A stretch of DNA of 64,000 nt from Pseudoxanthomonas sp. CF385 (lineage in GTDB: Bacteria; Pseudomonadota; Gammaproteobacteria; Xanthomonadales; Xanthomonadaceae), in assembly GCF_900104255.1 (NCBI RefSeq), contig NZ_FNKZ01000003.1:248001-312000 (forward strand). The letters are read 5' to 3'. Both the position numbers and the translations under genes were made by a program. The notes under the pieces are model-generated. The model did not search any database and was not told the DNA's origin. It worked only from the letters and a program-made list of their open reading frames with translations. Shown here one piece after another: positions 53,401 to 64,000 of the stretch (position 1 is its first letter; each line of letters starts with the position of its first letter).

Positions 53401-55394
53401 GTGGCCTTCAGGCCCTTCGCCGGCTGCGGCTTGCCTGCCGCGTCCACGCGCACCAGCTCGAAGGCGGCATTGGCGTTGGCATCGGCGCCGTCCGTGTCGT
53501 CGAACAGCGGACGGATGCCGACCAGCGCATCCGCCGGCCACAGCACCCGCTTGAGCGTGCGGTTCACCGTGCGGCCACCGGTCTCGTAGACGCTGCCGGA
53601 CACGATCGCGGCGATGGTGCTGCGCGGCTTGGCTTCTGCGGGCAGTGCGATGTCCTCTTGCAGCACGCCGTTCTCGGGCAACGTCGCATCGATGACGTCC
53701 TTGGCGTCCTTCGGCAGCTCCAGGGTGGGGTCGCCGAAGAAGTAGCCCGGCAACTGTTCCAGCGGATGCTGTTCCACCGCCACCGCCAGCTTGGCGGTGA
53801 AGCGGTTGCCGCTGGCGGGCGCTCCGTACAGATAGGCGGCGGTGGCCTTGAGCTTCAGCGGCTCGCCCGGCTTCAGCACGGGCCGCGCCGTATCCAGATC
53901 CAGCTTCATGCGCTCGGGCAGGAATTCCTCGATGCGCAGCGTCATGCCCTGCACCGCCTCCTTGCTGGCCGGATCGGTACGGAATTCCACCTGCCAGCGA
54001 CCGGTCGGCGCTTCCACCGGGATCGCCTGCTCGAAACTGAAATAGCCCTGCGCGCCCGCCTGCAGGCGGGTTTCGCGGAATACCTTGCCGTCCGGCTGCT
54101 TGAGGCGCAGGAACACAGGCTGGCCGCCGCCCTGCTTCGGCGCAGGCACGGGCTTGCCGTCGTGGTCGCGCAGCAGGGCGGAGATGCGCACGGTTTCGCC
54201 GGGCCGGTACAGGTCGCGGCCGGACCAGGCGAACACATCGAACCAGGCCTGCTCGCGCCCGGCCACGGCGAACTCGGACAGGTCCAGCGCCGGCTGGTTG
54301 AACGGCAGCATGGACACGTCCTTGCCGCGCGTGGCGACCAGCACGTGGCCGGCGTCCAGGGCGTACTTCAACAGCGCGTTGCCGTTGCCGTCCGTCTTGC
54401 CGGTCAGCACCGCCTCACCGCGCGCATCCAGGACCTTCAGCTCGACGCCGCCGATGGCCGCGCCGTCCTGCAGCGACGCGGTATGCACGAACAGCGTGTC
54501 CTTGTACGCGCGCGTGTGCAGGCCGATGTCGCTGACGGTGAAGAATGCGGTCTCGAATTCGCCGGCGAACTTGCCGGTGCGCTTCATCACCGCGAAGTAC
54601 AGGCCCGGGTCCTGCAGTTCGCGGATGTCCTGGATCGGCAGGTAGGTCAGCACGCGTTCGTTGGGCTTGCCGCCCAGCACGAAGCGGTTGAGATAGACCG
54701 GTTCGGCGAGCTCGCCGATCGGCGTGTTGTCGCCGTACTCGCTGTCCAGATCCCAGCTGCCGCGGCGGCCGCCGCGTTGGTACTCGGCGAAGAACTTCGG
54801 CAGCTGCTTCTCGCTGACGCGGAGGAACTCCACGTCCACTTCCGGCACGTTGATCGACACCACCGGCAGGCCGCGGCTCTCGCGCGCCGGCAGCACGCTG
54901 CCCTGCGAGGCGAACCCCACCGCGGGGTCCAGTTCGCCGGTGTGCACCTTGCGCGTGTCGTCCTTGCCCAGGCGCGTGCCGTCGGCCGCCGACAGGCCCG
55001 CCTTCAGGGTGACGTCGTAGTCCTTCGCTGCCTCCACCGACGGGAAGCGCAGGATGAGACCCTTGTCGTCCAGCACCCAGCTGCCCTTCACCGCCGCGCC
55101 GTTGGCGTCCTTCACCACCAGCAGGTCGTCGAACGCCTGGGAACTGACCAAGGGGCGGCTGAACTCCAACGCGATCGCCAGGTCGCCGTCGTGCTGGTCG
55201 GGATAGGCGCCGACCAGGGCGAAGCCCTCGACCTTGGCCGTCTCGGCCTTGATCGGTTCGCCGCTCGCTTCGGGCAGCTGTCCGGTTTCATTGCGTTTGC
55301 AGCCCGCCAGTACGGTGGCGGCCAGCAAGGCAATAAAAAACGCGCGCACCCAGCGGCTACGCGCGTTCGTCCTGTTCCGATGTACCGATCCCAT
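50451..55394 (-). CDS. yfhM: Bacterial alpha-2-macroglobulin lipoprotein with thioester motif
   Basis: 1647 residues. A lipoprotein signal ends VLAGC (Cys32), so the mature protein is tethered in the periplasm. A chain of macroglobulin (MG) domains follows. The thioester motif is YPYGCAEQTTSKGYAAL with Cys1173, intact as CxEQ. After it comes the alpha-helical toroid that envelops trapped proteases (MEGAFGRLASMQVANGHFSMWGN). The homologous E. coli ECAM inhibits invading proteases and is encoded with PBP1C. A start at 55394 with AAATG-like context fits the family. It is read together with pbpC. Confidence 0.94.
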   Translation of the reverse strand: MGSVHRNRTNARSRWVRAFFIALLAATVLAGCKRNETGQLPEASGEPIKAETAKVEGFALVGAYPDQHDGDLAIALEFSRPLVSSQAFDDLLVVKDANGAAVKGSWVLDDKGLILRFPSVEAAKDYDVTLKAGLSAADGTRLGKDDTRKVHTGELDPAVGFASQGSVLPARESRGLPVVSINVPEVDVEFLRVSEKQLPKFFAEYQRGGRRGSWDLDSEYGDNTPIGELAEPVYLNRFVLGGKPNERVLTYLPIQDIRELQDPGLYFAVMKRTGKFAGEFETAFFTVSDIGLHTRAYKDTLFVHTASLQDGAAIGGVELKVLDARGEAVLTGKTDGNGNALLKYALDAGHVLVATRGKDVSMLPFNQPALDLSEFAVAGREQAWFDVFAWSGRDLYRPGETVRISALLRDHDGKPVPAPKQGGGQPVFLRLKQPDGKVFRETRLQAGAQGYFSFEQAIPVEAPTGRWQVEFRTDPASKEAVQGMTLRIEEFLPERMKLDLDTARPVLKPGEPLKLKATAAYLYGAPASGNRFTAKLAVAVEQHPLEQLPGYFFGDPTLELPKDAKDVIDATLPENGVLQEDIALPAEAKPRSTIAAIVSGSVYETGGRTVNRTLKRVLWPADALVGIRPLFDDTDGADANANAAFELVRVDAAGKPQPAKGLKATLVRELRDYHWNYDEDGGWDYDFTRRFENKDTRTLEIGTGAAKIDFPVEWGEYRLDVFDPATGLTTRYPFRAGWSWDDQNRGLDARPDKVKLALDKTGYKAGDTLKVTVTPPHAGKGLLMVEADRMLYVQAIEAKPGSTFSIPVTKEWERHDVYVTALVFRGGSAPSKITPARAVGVAHVPMDRRDRRVAVGLSVPKQMRPEQDLRASVSVPELAGQTAHVTVSAVDVGILNITRFPVPDANAQFFAQRRLGVDAYDIYGRVIESFEGGSAKLRFGGDMALAALPQAKRPTSRVQTVDLFSGPVKLDGKGNARIALKVPDFNGTLRVSALVYSDTRYGNRDRKTVVRAPIVAEASLPRVLAPGDKSTVTLDVQNFTGKTGAFKVLVNGEGPLDIGEGSRSADLAIDAKRTLTFPITAGEGYTTAQVRVRVEGNGFKVDRRYDVPVRAGWPAVLRSRTQVLDSLAPVEMGAGFADGLMPGSVTARMTVSALPPIPFASALKGALEYPYGCAEQTTSKGYAALELDDATAKLLGIEGLEAKKRRERMEGAFGRLASMQVANGHFSMWGNDDYVNPGLTPYIAEFLLDAREGGFAVPDAVLQKALTRLNEDLLAGGAQFYGYDRRDHLKFANQAYAGYVLARVNRAPLGTLRALYDNERGKTLTGLPLVHLGIALTLQGDRNRGAKAIAEGFAKTGDRPEYLGDYGTKLRDDALMIALVHERKLAKPEYDRRAISLGRELDARRNSGWLWLSTQEQVALARLGKALMVDQKKLVSGQWSIGGDAEAVAPVRLFGRSVDHAALARGVRFVPEGSPPLYASLDVAGIPRSAPAPDNRQIGIERRYYTTDGQEWKGGALKEGEALIVRVGITANVAMPDALFTDLLPAGLEIENFNLGDAKQWAEVVVDGIAISDRGSAADVKHEEFRDDRYVAALKLDRGGTAKLFYLVRAVTPGTYTVPPSLVEDMYRPDIRGVGKASPATLTVVQP

Positions 55395-55481
55395 GTGCCA
55401 TTCCCTGCCGTGGTCGTGTCGGCAGTATAGAACGCAGGGATGGAGGCGGCGGGGTCATCGCCCGCACGCCTCCGGGTTCGA

Positions 55482-58169
<2,688 letters not shown>

Positions 58170-58287
58170 TCGGGTTCCGTGTTTCGCTGATTGTCTCGGG
58201 CCTGAATCCGGGCCAAAACGGGCCTAGCCGGCGTGGGCCAGCGAGGCAGCGACAGGCGGGGATTCCGGCGGGTTCTGCAACCTGCGG

Positions 58288-58293
58288 AGTGTA
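58288..58293 (-). promoter_or_regulatory. Possible extended -10 of gyrA
   Basis: On the minus strand TGATACACT gives an extended -10 (TACACT at 58293-58288), about 118 bases upstream of the gyrA ATG. The -35 region is poor. Other promoters may exist. Confidence 0.35.
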
Positions 58294-58422
58294 TCACAAC
58301 GGGCGCGCCCAACCGACCTTTTCGGCCCGAGAAACAAGCACTTATGGGGTCCGTTACGGCCCTTGCGCGGAGCCTGGCGGATTCACCGCCGGCGCAGGCT
58401 CGAACGCCGGGCGCCGGACACG

Positions 58423-58447
58423 AAAAAGCCCGGCCAAGGCCGGGCTT
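58423..58447 (-). terminator. Rho-independent terminator after tRNA-Val
   Basis: On the minus strand AAGCCCGGCC, TT, GGCCGGGCTT is followed by T residues, 12 bases past the CCA end of tRNA-Val. Confidence 0.9.
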
Positions 58448-58458
58448 CTCGCTGGAAC

Positions 58459-58533
58459 TGGTGGGCGGTACAAGTTTCGAACTTGTGACCCCTGCCGTGT
58501 GAAAGCAGTGCTCTACCGCTGAGCTAACCGCCC
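58459..58533 (-). tRNA. tRNA-Val (anticodon CAC)
   Basis: 75 bases including an encoded CCA end. Acceptor arms GGGCGGT and ACCGCCC pair, the D arm is GCTC..GAGC, the anticodon stem is CTGCT/GGCAG with loop TTCACAC (CAC), and the T arm is ACAAG TTCGAAA CTTGT. It reads the GUG codon. It stands alone between gyrA and the FMN-protein gene and has a clean terminator. Confidence 0.93.
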
Positions 58534-58591
58534 GAATTCGTCGGGGCGCGCATGATAAACGGGGACCGGGGAGCCGGTCAACGCACCGGCT

Positions 58592-60214
58592 TCAGCGATC
58601 CTTGGTGTCGCACAGGGCGCTGACCCGCCGCGGCGGCGCGAACGCATCGCTGCGCGCCTCGGCCCAGAAGTCGCGGAACACCGCATGCGCCGGCACCCGG
58701 TCCAGCAGTTCCCCCGGCTCCAGGAACCGGTACAGCGACGCCAGCGAACGCACTTCGACCGGCGACACCCGGCGCAGGATGTGTTCCGGCCCCAGCTGCT
58801 GCGGGTGGTCCAGGCCCGCCGCGCACAGCATGTCGCGCAGGGCCTTCAGGGTGTTGTCGTGGAACTGCTGCACGCGTACCGACTTGTCCCCCACGTCCAG
58901 GTGCTTCCAGCGCGCGGGGTCCTGGGTGGCGACGCCCGTGGGGCACCGGTCGTTGTGGCAGCTCTGCGACTGGATGCAGCCCAGCGCGAACATGAAGCCG
59001 CGGGCGGCATTGCACCAGTCCGCGCCCATGGCCATCGTGCGGGCGATGTCGAAGGCGCTGATGATCTTGCCGGCCGCACCGACCCGCACGCGATCGCGCA
59101 GGTTCAGGCCCACCAGCGTGTTGTGGACCAGCAGCAGCGCCTCGTGCATCGGCACGCCGACGTGGTCGATGAATTCCGCCGGCGCCGCGCCGGTGCCGCC
59201 TTCCGCGCCGTCCACCACGATGAAGTCCGGCAGCAGGCCGGTCTCGTGCATGGCCTTGGCGATGCCGAACCATTCCCAGGGATGGCCGATGGCGAGCTTG
59301 AAGCCGGTGGGCTTGCCGCCCGACAGTTCGCGCAACCGGGCGATGAACTGCAGCAGTTCGACCGGCGTGGAGAAGGCCGAGTGCTTCGCCGGGGAGACGC
59401 AATCGTGTCCCATCGGCACGCCGCGCGTGGCCGAGATTTCGGCGCTGACCTTCGCCGCCGGCAATACGCCGCCGTGGCCGGGCTTGGCGCCCTGCGACAG
59501 CTTCAGTTCGATCATCTTCACCTGCGGCGACCGCGCGTTCTCGACGAAGTGCGCCTCGCTGAAGCGGCCCTGCTCGTCGCGGCAACCGAAGTAGCCCGAG
59601 CCGATCTCCCACACCAGGTCGCCGCCCTTCTCTCGGTGGTACGGGGAGATCGAGCCTTCGCCGGTGTCGTGGTAGAAATTGCCGCGTCGCGCGCCCTCGT
59701 TCAGCGCGCGCACCGCATTCGCCGACAACGCGCCGAAACTCATCGCCGAGATGTTGAACACGCTGGCCGAGTACGGCTGCGTGGAACCCGCGCCGATGAC
59801 CACGCGGAAATCGTGCGAATCGACGTGTGTCGGCGCCATGGAATGGTTGATCCATTCGTAGTCGACGCTGTACACGTCCTGCTGGCTGCCGAACGGAACG
59901 ACGTCCATCACGCCCTTGGCGCGTTGGTAGACCAGCGAACGCTGCTGGCGCGAGAACGGTACTTCGGCCGTATCGCCTTCGATGAAGTACTGGCGGATTT
60001 CCGGTCCCACCGATTCCAACCCGTAGCGGAAGTGCGCCAGCACCGGGTAGTTGCGGCGCAACGTGCTGCGCGTCTGTAGCACGTCCCACGTGCCCAGCAA
60101 GGCCAGCGCACCGAAGATCGCCACGCCCCACCAGGCGGATGGCCAGGACAGCGCCGCTACGAGCATCGCGACGGTGAGCACCAGGACGACGGCATAGGCG
60201 AGGTAACGCTGCAT
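58592..60214 (-). CDS. Membrane-anchored FMN-binding glutamate-synthase-like protein
   Basis: 540 residues. Two N-terminal hydrophobic helices (AYAVVLVLTVAMLVAALSW, WWGVAIFGALALLGTW) are followed by the FMN-binding domain of glutamate synthase: FGSQQDVYSVDYEWINHS, NISAMSFGALSANAVRALNEG, GEGSISPYH, QGAKPGHGGVLP, VVDGAEGGTGAAPAEFIDH. A cysteine cluster C-x5-C-x4-C (GCIQSQSCHNDRCPTGVAT) matches the 3Fe-4S ligands of GltB. It lacks the glutaminase domain of GltB, so its reaction is unknown. ATG 60212-60214 has GGGAG seven bases upstream. The gene is not beside a gltBD pair. Confidence 0.9.
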   Translation of the reverse strand: MQRYLAYAVVLVLTVAMLVAALSWPSAWWGVAIFGALALLGTWDVLQTRSTLRRNYPVLAHFRYGLESVGPEIRQYFIEGDTAEVPFSRQQRSLVYQRAKGVMDVVPFGSQQDVYSVDYEWINHSMAPTHVDSHDFRVVIGAGSTQPYSASVFNISAMSFGALSANAVRALNEGARRGNFYHDTGEGSISPYHREKGGDLVWEIGSGYFGCRDEQGRFSEAHFVENARSPQVKMIELKLSQGAKPGHGGVLPAAKVSAEISATRGVPMGHDCVSPAKHSAFSTPVELLQFIARLRELSGGKPTGFKLAIGHPWEWFGIAKAMHETGLLPDFIVVDGAEGGTGAAPAEFIDHVGVPMHEALLLVHNTLVGLNLRDRVRVGAAGKIISAFDIARTMAMGADWCNAARGFMFALGCIQSQSCHNDRCPTGVATQDPARWKHLDVGDKSVRVQQFHDNTLKALRDMLCAAGLDHPQQLGPEHILRRVSPVEVRSLASLYRFLEPGELLDRVPAHAVFRDFWAEARSDAFAPPRRVSALCDTKDR

Positions 60215-60370
60215 CGGCAGTCTCCCGTGGGCCAGCGGAGATTCTAAGCCAAGCCCTGCGACCGCAGGCCGCAGCCTGCGCATATGCGCACGCGAGGGTT
60301 GATCCGGATCAATGCCGCGGACCCGGCGCGGTGCGAGCGTGGCGGCACCACAAACCAAGGGGAGAACGAC

Positions 60371-60517
60371 ATGCATCCGATCCTTCGCGAAATCCTGCTC
60401 GAGCCGGTGGGCTGGCTGGCCATCGGCGGCAGCATCGTGATGGTGGGCATCGCCTTCGCGGTGGCGATGTTCGTGCGCAGGAAGGTGCGCGAAGAGGAAA
60501 AGCGCCAGCCGCGTTGA
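60371..60517 (+). CDS. Small single-pass membrane protein (DUF3149-like)
   Basis: 48 residues: a short N terminus (HPILREILLEPVG), one transmembrane helix (WLAIGGSIVMVGIAFAVAMF) and a basic C terminus (VRRKVREEEKRQPR). GGGGAG lies six bases before the ATG, a clear translation signal. The layout resembles DUF3149 proteins (small membrane proteins of unknown function). It is divergent from the FMN-protein gene. Confidence 0.6.
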   Translation: MHPILREILLEPVGWLAIGGSIVMVGIAFAVAMFVRRKVREEEKRQPR

Positions 60518-60855
60518 AACGCGGGGAAGCGGTGCCGGACCTTCAACCGCAGCGACTGACTACGGCACTCCAGCGTGTATCCGTTTGATATCAAAGCGTT
60601 TCCAATTCGCGATCCAACGCACGCTTCCGGCGAGTGGTCCCCCGCAGCACATCACCAATGCGGGGGACGGACACGGGGAGCCAGGTGGGCTGCTGCGCTT
60701 CCCGGGACGCACCTGACGAGCCACCGGCCCTCAGCGTGGCTGCTTGCTGCCGATCGTGCCTCCCATTGTCGGGTCGACTCCTGGCCACAGCGAACCGGAT
60801 AGCGCCGCCCTCGATACTCGGTGGCGCGATCTCCATTGACCGGAAATGGATGCGG
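60518..60855. other. Intergenic region with no recognisable gene
   Basis: 338 bases. Two open frames of about 75-81 codons exist on opposite strands, but neither shows motifs or a ribosome-binding site. A perfect 12-base palindrome TTTGATATCAAA lies at about 60587-60598. Composition is less GC-rich than the flanks, which suggests a remnant or imported segment. Confidence 0.5.
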
Positions 60856-61137
60856 CTACTGGTGGGTGCCGGAGGCTACACGCCTGTAATAGCGCCGCTC
60901 GAGATAGTTGCTCAAGAAGCCGAGAACCCCAAAGGCCACCCCCCACTTCTTCATGTAGGGCAATGAGCCCTCCACGAAGATCATCGCCGTCAATACGAGA
61001 AAGAACGTGGCGACCAAGCCGAGGATGACCTTGCCGACGCGCAGCGTATGGGCCTTCCAGTTCACGATCAGCACGACCAAAGCCGTTGCGAACAGCAGCG
61101 CATTGAGGATATTGAGAGTGAGTAGAAGTGCCGTCAT
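60856..61137 (-). CDS. Hypothetical small membrane protein
   Basis: 93 residues with three hydrophobic stretches: LLLTLNILNALLFATALVVLIV (about 3-25), KVILGLVATFFLVLTAMIFV (about 36-55) and WGVAFGVLGFLSNYL (about 65-79), ending in a basic RRYYRRVASG. I do not recognise it. Codon use is less GC-biased than in the neighbours (about 50% GC in the first 60 bases by hand count), hinting at acquisition. It lies between the empty region and the tRNA array, with GGCGAG just before the start. Confidence 0.55.
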   Translation of the reverse strand: MTALLLTLNILNALLFATALVVLIVNWKAHTLRVGKVILGLVATFFLVLTAMIFVEGSLPYMKKWGVAFGVLGFLSNYLERRYYRRVASGTHQ

Positions 61138-61219
61138 TTCTCGCCATCCTTGCCTTACTCGATGACCGCGTGATTCTCCCAGTCCGCCAGACTCATCCGT
61201 AATTCGATGGACTGCATGT

Positions 61220-61306
61220 TGGTGCCCGGAGCCGGAATCGAACCGGCATGGCCTCGCGGCCGGCGGATTTTAAGTCCGATGCGTCTACCAATTTCGCCAT
61301 CCGGGC
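61220..61306 (-). tRNA. tRNA-Leu (anticodon TAA)
   Basis: 87 bases with encoded CCA and a long variable arm typical of class II tRNAs. Acceptor GCCCGGA pairs with TCCGGGC, the anticodon loop CTTAAAA gives TAA (reads UUA and UUG), and the T arm is GCCGG TTCGATT CCGGC. It is the last tRNA of the array. Confidence 0.95.
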
Positions 61307-61369
61307 ACGCGGATAGCCTGCCTCAGTCGTGCCGGCTTGGAAAGCGGCACCTGCCCCTGCGGAAACAGC

Positions 61370-61391
61370 GAAGCCCCGCATGCGGGGCTTC
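61370..61391. repeat. Palindromic hairpin, CCCCGCATGCGGGG core (copy 2 of 3)
   Basis: GAAGCCCCGCA and TGCGGGGCTTC are perfect reverse complements, between tRNA-Leu and the downstream-strand tRNA-Gly. No T run follows on the minus strand, so it probably marks processing or a weak pause rather than a full stop. Confidence 0.75.
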
Positions 61392-61417
61392 GGCGTACTC
61401 CCCGAGGGGAGCGAATA

Positions 61418-61493
<76 letters not shown>

Positions 61494-61522
61494 GTGAGAA
61501 AGACATTGCGTCTTTCCGGATG

Positions 61523-61596
61523 TGGAGGCCTGGGTCGGAATTGAACCGGCGTACGCGGATTTGCAGTCCGCTGCATAACCACTCTGCCACCAGGCC
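61523..61596 (-). tRNA. tRNA-Cys (anticodon GCA)
   Basis: 74 bases with encoded CCA. Acceptor GGCCTGG/CCAGGCC, anticodon loop CTGCAAA gives GCA, T arm GCCGG TTCAATT CCGAC. It lies between the two tRNA-Gly genes. Confidence 0.96.
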
Positions 61597-61656
61597 GATG
61601 GCGACCGCGCCAGACTGGCGCAATCACGGCGCGTTTTCAAGGCGCCTGCAAAACAA

Positions 61657-61674
61657 AACCCCGCATGCGGGGTT
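61657..61674 (-). terminator. Hairpin with T-rich tail between tRNA-Gly and tRNA-Cys (CCCCGCATGCGGGG, copy 3 of 3)
   Basis: AACCCCGCA and TGCGGGGTT are perfect reverse complements. On the minus strand the stem is followed by TTTGTTTTG, so it looks like a Rho-independent terminator after the first tRNA-Gly, although the next tRNA genes continue on the same strand and may have their own promoter or depend on read-through. Confidence 0.7.
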
Positions 61675-61701
61675 CTGTCGCTGCCCCTCTCGAGGCCAAT
61701 T

Positions 61702-62415
<714 letters not shown>

Positions 62416-62420
62416 CGAAC

Positions 62421-64000
62421 TTACTCGGTTCCGGCCTCGGGCGACGGCAGCCCGTGCAGGTTAGCGTAGATTCGCTCCGCGAGCGCGGCATTCACGCCCT
62501 CGACGCGTGCGATCTCGTCCACGCCCGCGGCCTTCAGCCCTGCCAGGCCGCCGAAATGCTTCAGCAGGCTGGCGCGACGGCGCGGCCCGATGCCGGGGAT
62601 GTCTTCCAGCTTGCTCGTCATCCGGGCTTTCTGGCGCTTGCCGCGATGCCCGGTGATCGCGAAGCGGTGCGCCTCGTCGCGCACCTGCTGGATCAGCTGC
62701 AGCGCGGGCGACGCTGCCCCGGGGCGCAACTCGCGCCCATCCGGCAGCACGAGCGTCTCATGGCCGGCGCGCCGTTCGACGCCCTTCGCGACGCCCACCA
62801 GGGTGACGCCCGCGACGCCCAGGTCCGCCAGCGCGGCCTGCGCCTGCGCCAGCTGGCCGGCGCCGCCGTCGATCAGCAGCACATCGGGAAGCACCCCGCC
62901 CTCCTCCACCGCGCGGCGGAAACGCCGCTCGATCGCCTGATGCATGGCGGCGAAGTCGTCGCCGGGGGTGATGCCGGTGATGTTGTAGCGGCGGTACTGC
63001 GAGCGCACCGCGCCATTGGCATCGAACACCACGCACGACGCCACCGTCGCCTCGCCCATCGTGTGACTGATGTCGAAACACTCGATGCGCTTGGCCACCT
63101 CGGGCAAACCCAGCAGCTCCTTCAAGGCTTCGCTGCGCGCGGTCTGCGCATTGCGGCTGGTGAGCTCGGTGGTCAGCGCGATTTCCGCGTTGCGCCTGGC
63201 CAGGTCCAGGTAGCCCGCGCGCTCGGTGCGTACGTTCCATTTCAGCTGGACCTTCCGCCCGGCCGACGCGGCCAGCGCGTGCTCGATCAGCTCCGCTTCC
63301 GGGATCTCGCGGTCGAGGATGATTTCCTGCGGCGCCGGCTGCTCGGCATAGTACTGCGAAACGAAGGCGCCCAGCACTTCGGCGGCGCTATCCTCGCCAT
63401 TGGTCTTCGGGAAGAAGGTGCGGGTGCCCAGGTTGCGGCCGTCACGGAACGCCAGCAACAGCACGCAGGCCTGGCTGCCCTGCATCGCGCACGCGAGCAC
63501 ATCCAGATCCGCCGCGCGCCCATCCACGTACTGGCGCGCCTGCAGCGTGCGGATCGACGCGACGAGGTCGCGCAGGTGCGCCGCACGTTCGAACTCGAGC
63601 GCGACGCTCGCCTGCTCCATCGCCTGGGCGAGTTCCCCGGTCAGTTCGTCGCTGCGGCCGTCGAGGAACAGCCCCGCCTGCCGCACCGATTCCGCGTAAT
63701 CGGCTTCCGGGACCAACCCCACGCACGGCGCGCTGCACCGTCCGATCTGGTACTGCAGGCAGGGACGCGACCGGTTGCGGAACACGCTGTCCTCGCAGTT
63801 CCGGATGCGGAACAGCTTCTGCATGAGGTTCAACGTCTCGCGCACCGCCGTGGCACCGGGATACGGGCCGAAGTACCGCCCCGGCGTGGCCCGCGCCCCC
63901 CGGTGGAACGCGATGCGCGGCCATTCCTCGCGCGTCAGCAGCACGTAGGGATAGCTCTTGTCGTCGCGCAGCAGCACGTTGTAGCGCGGCGTCAGCGACT
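62421..64000 (-). CDS. uvrC: Excinuclease ABC subunit C, N terminus outside the window
   Basis: UvrC makes both incisions in nucleotide-excision repair with UvrA and UvrB. About 526 codons are visible; family proteins have about 610, so some 85 N-terminal residues (including much of the GIY-YIG endonuclease) lie beyond base 64000. Present are the end of the GIY-YIG region (GPYPGATAVRETLNLMQKLF), the Cys cluster NRSRPCLQYQIGRCSAPCVG, the UVR motif, the RNase H-like endonuclease with ECFDISHTMGEATVASCVVF and DVLLIDGGAGQL, and the C-terminal helix-hairpin-helix repeats (LEDIPGIGPRRRASLLKHFGG). It is co-transcribed with pgsA. Confidence 0.95.
   Translation of the reverse strand, partial: SLTPRYNVLLRDDKSYPYVLLTREEWPRIAFHRGARATPGRYFGPYPGATAVRETLNLMQKLFRIRNCEDSVFRNRSRPCLQYQIGRCSAPCVGLVPEADYAESVRQAGLFLDGRSDELTGELAQAMEQASVALEFERAAHLRDLVASIRTLQARQYVDGRAADLDVLACAMQGSQACVLLLAFRDGRNLGTRTFFPKTNGEDSAAEVLGAFVSQYYAEQPAPQEIILDREIPEAELIEHALAASAGRKVQLKWNVRTERAGYLDLARRNAEIALTTELTSRNAQTARSEALKELLGLPEVAKRIECFDISHTMGEATVASCVVFDANGAVRSQYRRYNITGITPGDDFAAMHQAIERRFRRAVEEGGVLPDVLLIDGGAGQLAQAQAALADLGVAGVTLVGVAKGVERRAGHETLVLPDGRELRPGAASPALQLIQQVRDEAHRFAITGHRGKRQKARMTSKLEDIPGIGPRRRASLLKHFGGLAGLKAAGVDEIARVEGVNAALAERIYANLHGLPSPEAGTE

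Noticed and set aside
60575..60836. Opposite-strand open frames of 75 and 81 codons in the region after the small membrane protein
   Set aside because: They overlap each other, lack a ribosome-binding site and show no recognisable motif; I leave the region unassigned.
61220..61306. Attachment site or integrated element at the tRNA-Leu 3' end
   Set aside because: No direct repeat of the tRNA end and no integrase is visible in the window.

Overview
The window is high-GC (about 65-70%) chromosomal DNA of a gammaproteobacterium of the Xanthomonadaceae, most like Pseudoxanthomonas, Xanthomonas or Stenotrophomonas. The indications are the smc-zipA-ligA order, the Entner-Doudoroff genes glk-edd-eda, a large TonB-dependent receptor beside a tryptophan-halogenase-like flavoprotein, GTAG-headed hairpin repeats, and a GyrA with Gln at position 83. 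I cannot fix genus or species by eye. No prophage, insertion sequence, CRISPR array or natural-product cluster is visible.

Layout. 1-8.1 kb: ligA (cut by the left edge), zipA and smc on the minus strand, with a 2.7-kb cassette of small accessory genes between ligA and zipA (GFA-like, glyoxalase-like, tyrosine-phosphatase-like, PemK-like, DUF2200, a membrane protein). 8.4-9.6 kb: an aromatic/aspartate aminotransferase. 9.6-32.4 kb: a carbohydrate-use block. It holds an ABC-importer ATPase, glk, edd and eda, a five-gene minus-strand operon (GH144-type glucanase lipoprotein, sugar-binding lipoprotein, two permeases, a 1073-residue discoidin/six-hairpin enzyme), a halogenase-like protein, a TonB-dependent receptor, a LacI-type repressor and a GH3 beta-glucosidase. 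Six near-identical palindromes (consensus TGTAAMCGKTTWCA) lie in front of these transcription units, including the repressor's own gene. I read this as one regulon: outer-membrane uptake, periplasmic cleavage, ABC import, glucose phosphorylation and Entner-Doudoroff breakdown. GH144 plus GH3 suggest beta-1,2-glucan as substrate, which is inference.

32.4-41.9 kb: bolA and yciI; scpA-scpB-rluB (condensin partners and an rRNA pseudouridine synthase, with acidic and Gly/Arg-rich tails); an FAD oxidoreductase, ferredoxin-NADP reductase, a TlpA-like thioredoxin, a lipoprotein hydrolase, a glutathione peroxidase and a membrane protein. 41.9-58.2 kb: a secreted amidohydrolase, an M3 peptidase, a dnaJ/cbpA gene, a peroxiredoxin, pbpC with an alpha-2-macroglobulin lipoprotein, and gyrA. 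Three DnaA-box-like 9-mers sit between the M3 peptidase and dnaJ.

58.4-64 kb: tRNA-Val, an FMN glutamate-synthase-like protein, two small membrane proteins, a minus-strand tRNA array (Gly-Cys-Gly-Leu in transcription order), pgsA whose stop codon lies inside the first tRNA-Gly, and uvrC (cut by the right edge). Very long open frames opposite smc, gyrA, the alpha-2-macroglobulin gene and others are GC-driven shadows and are not annotated.
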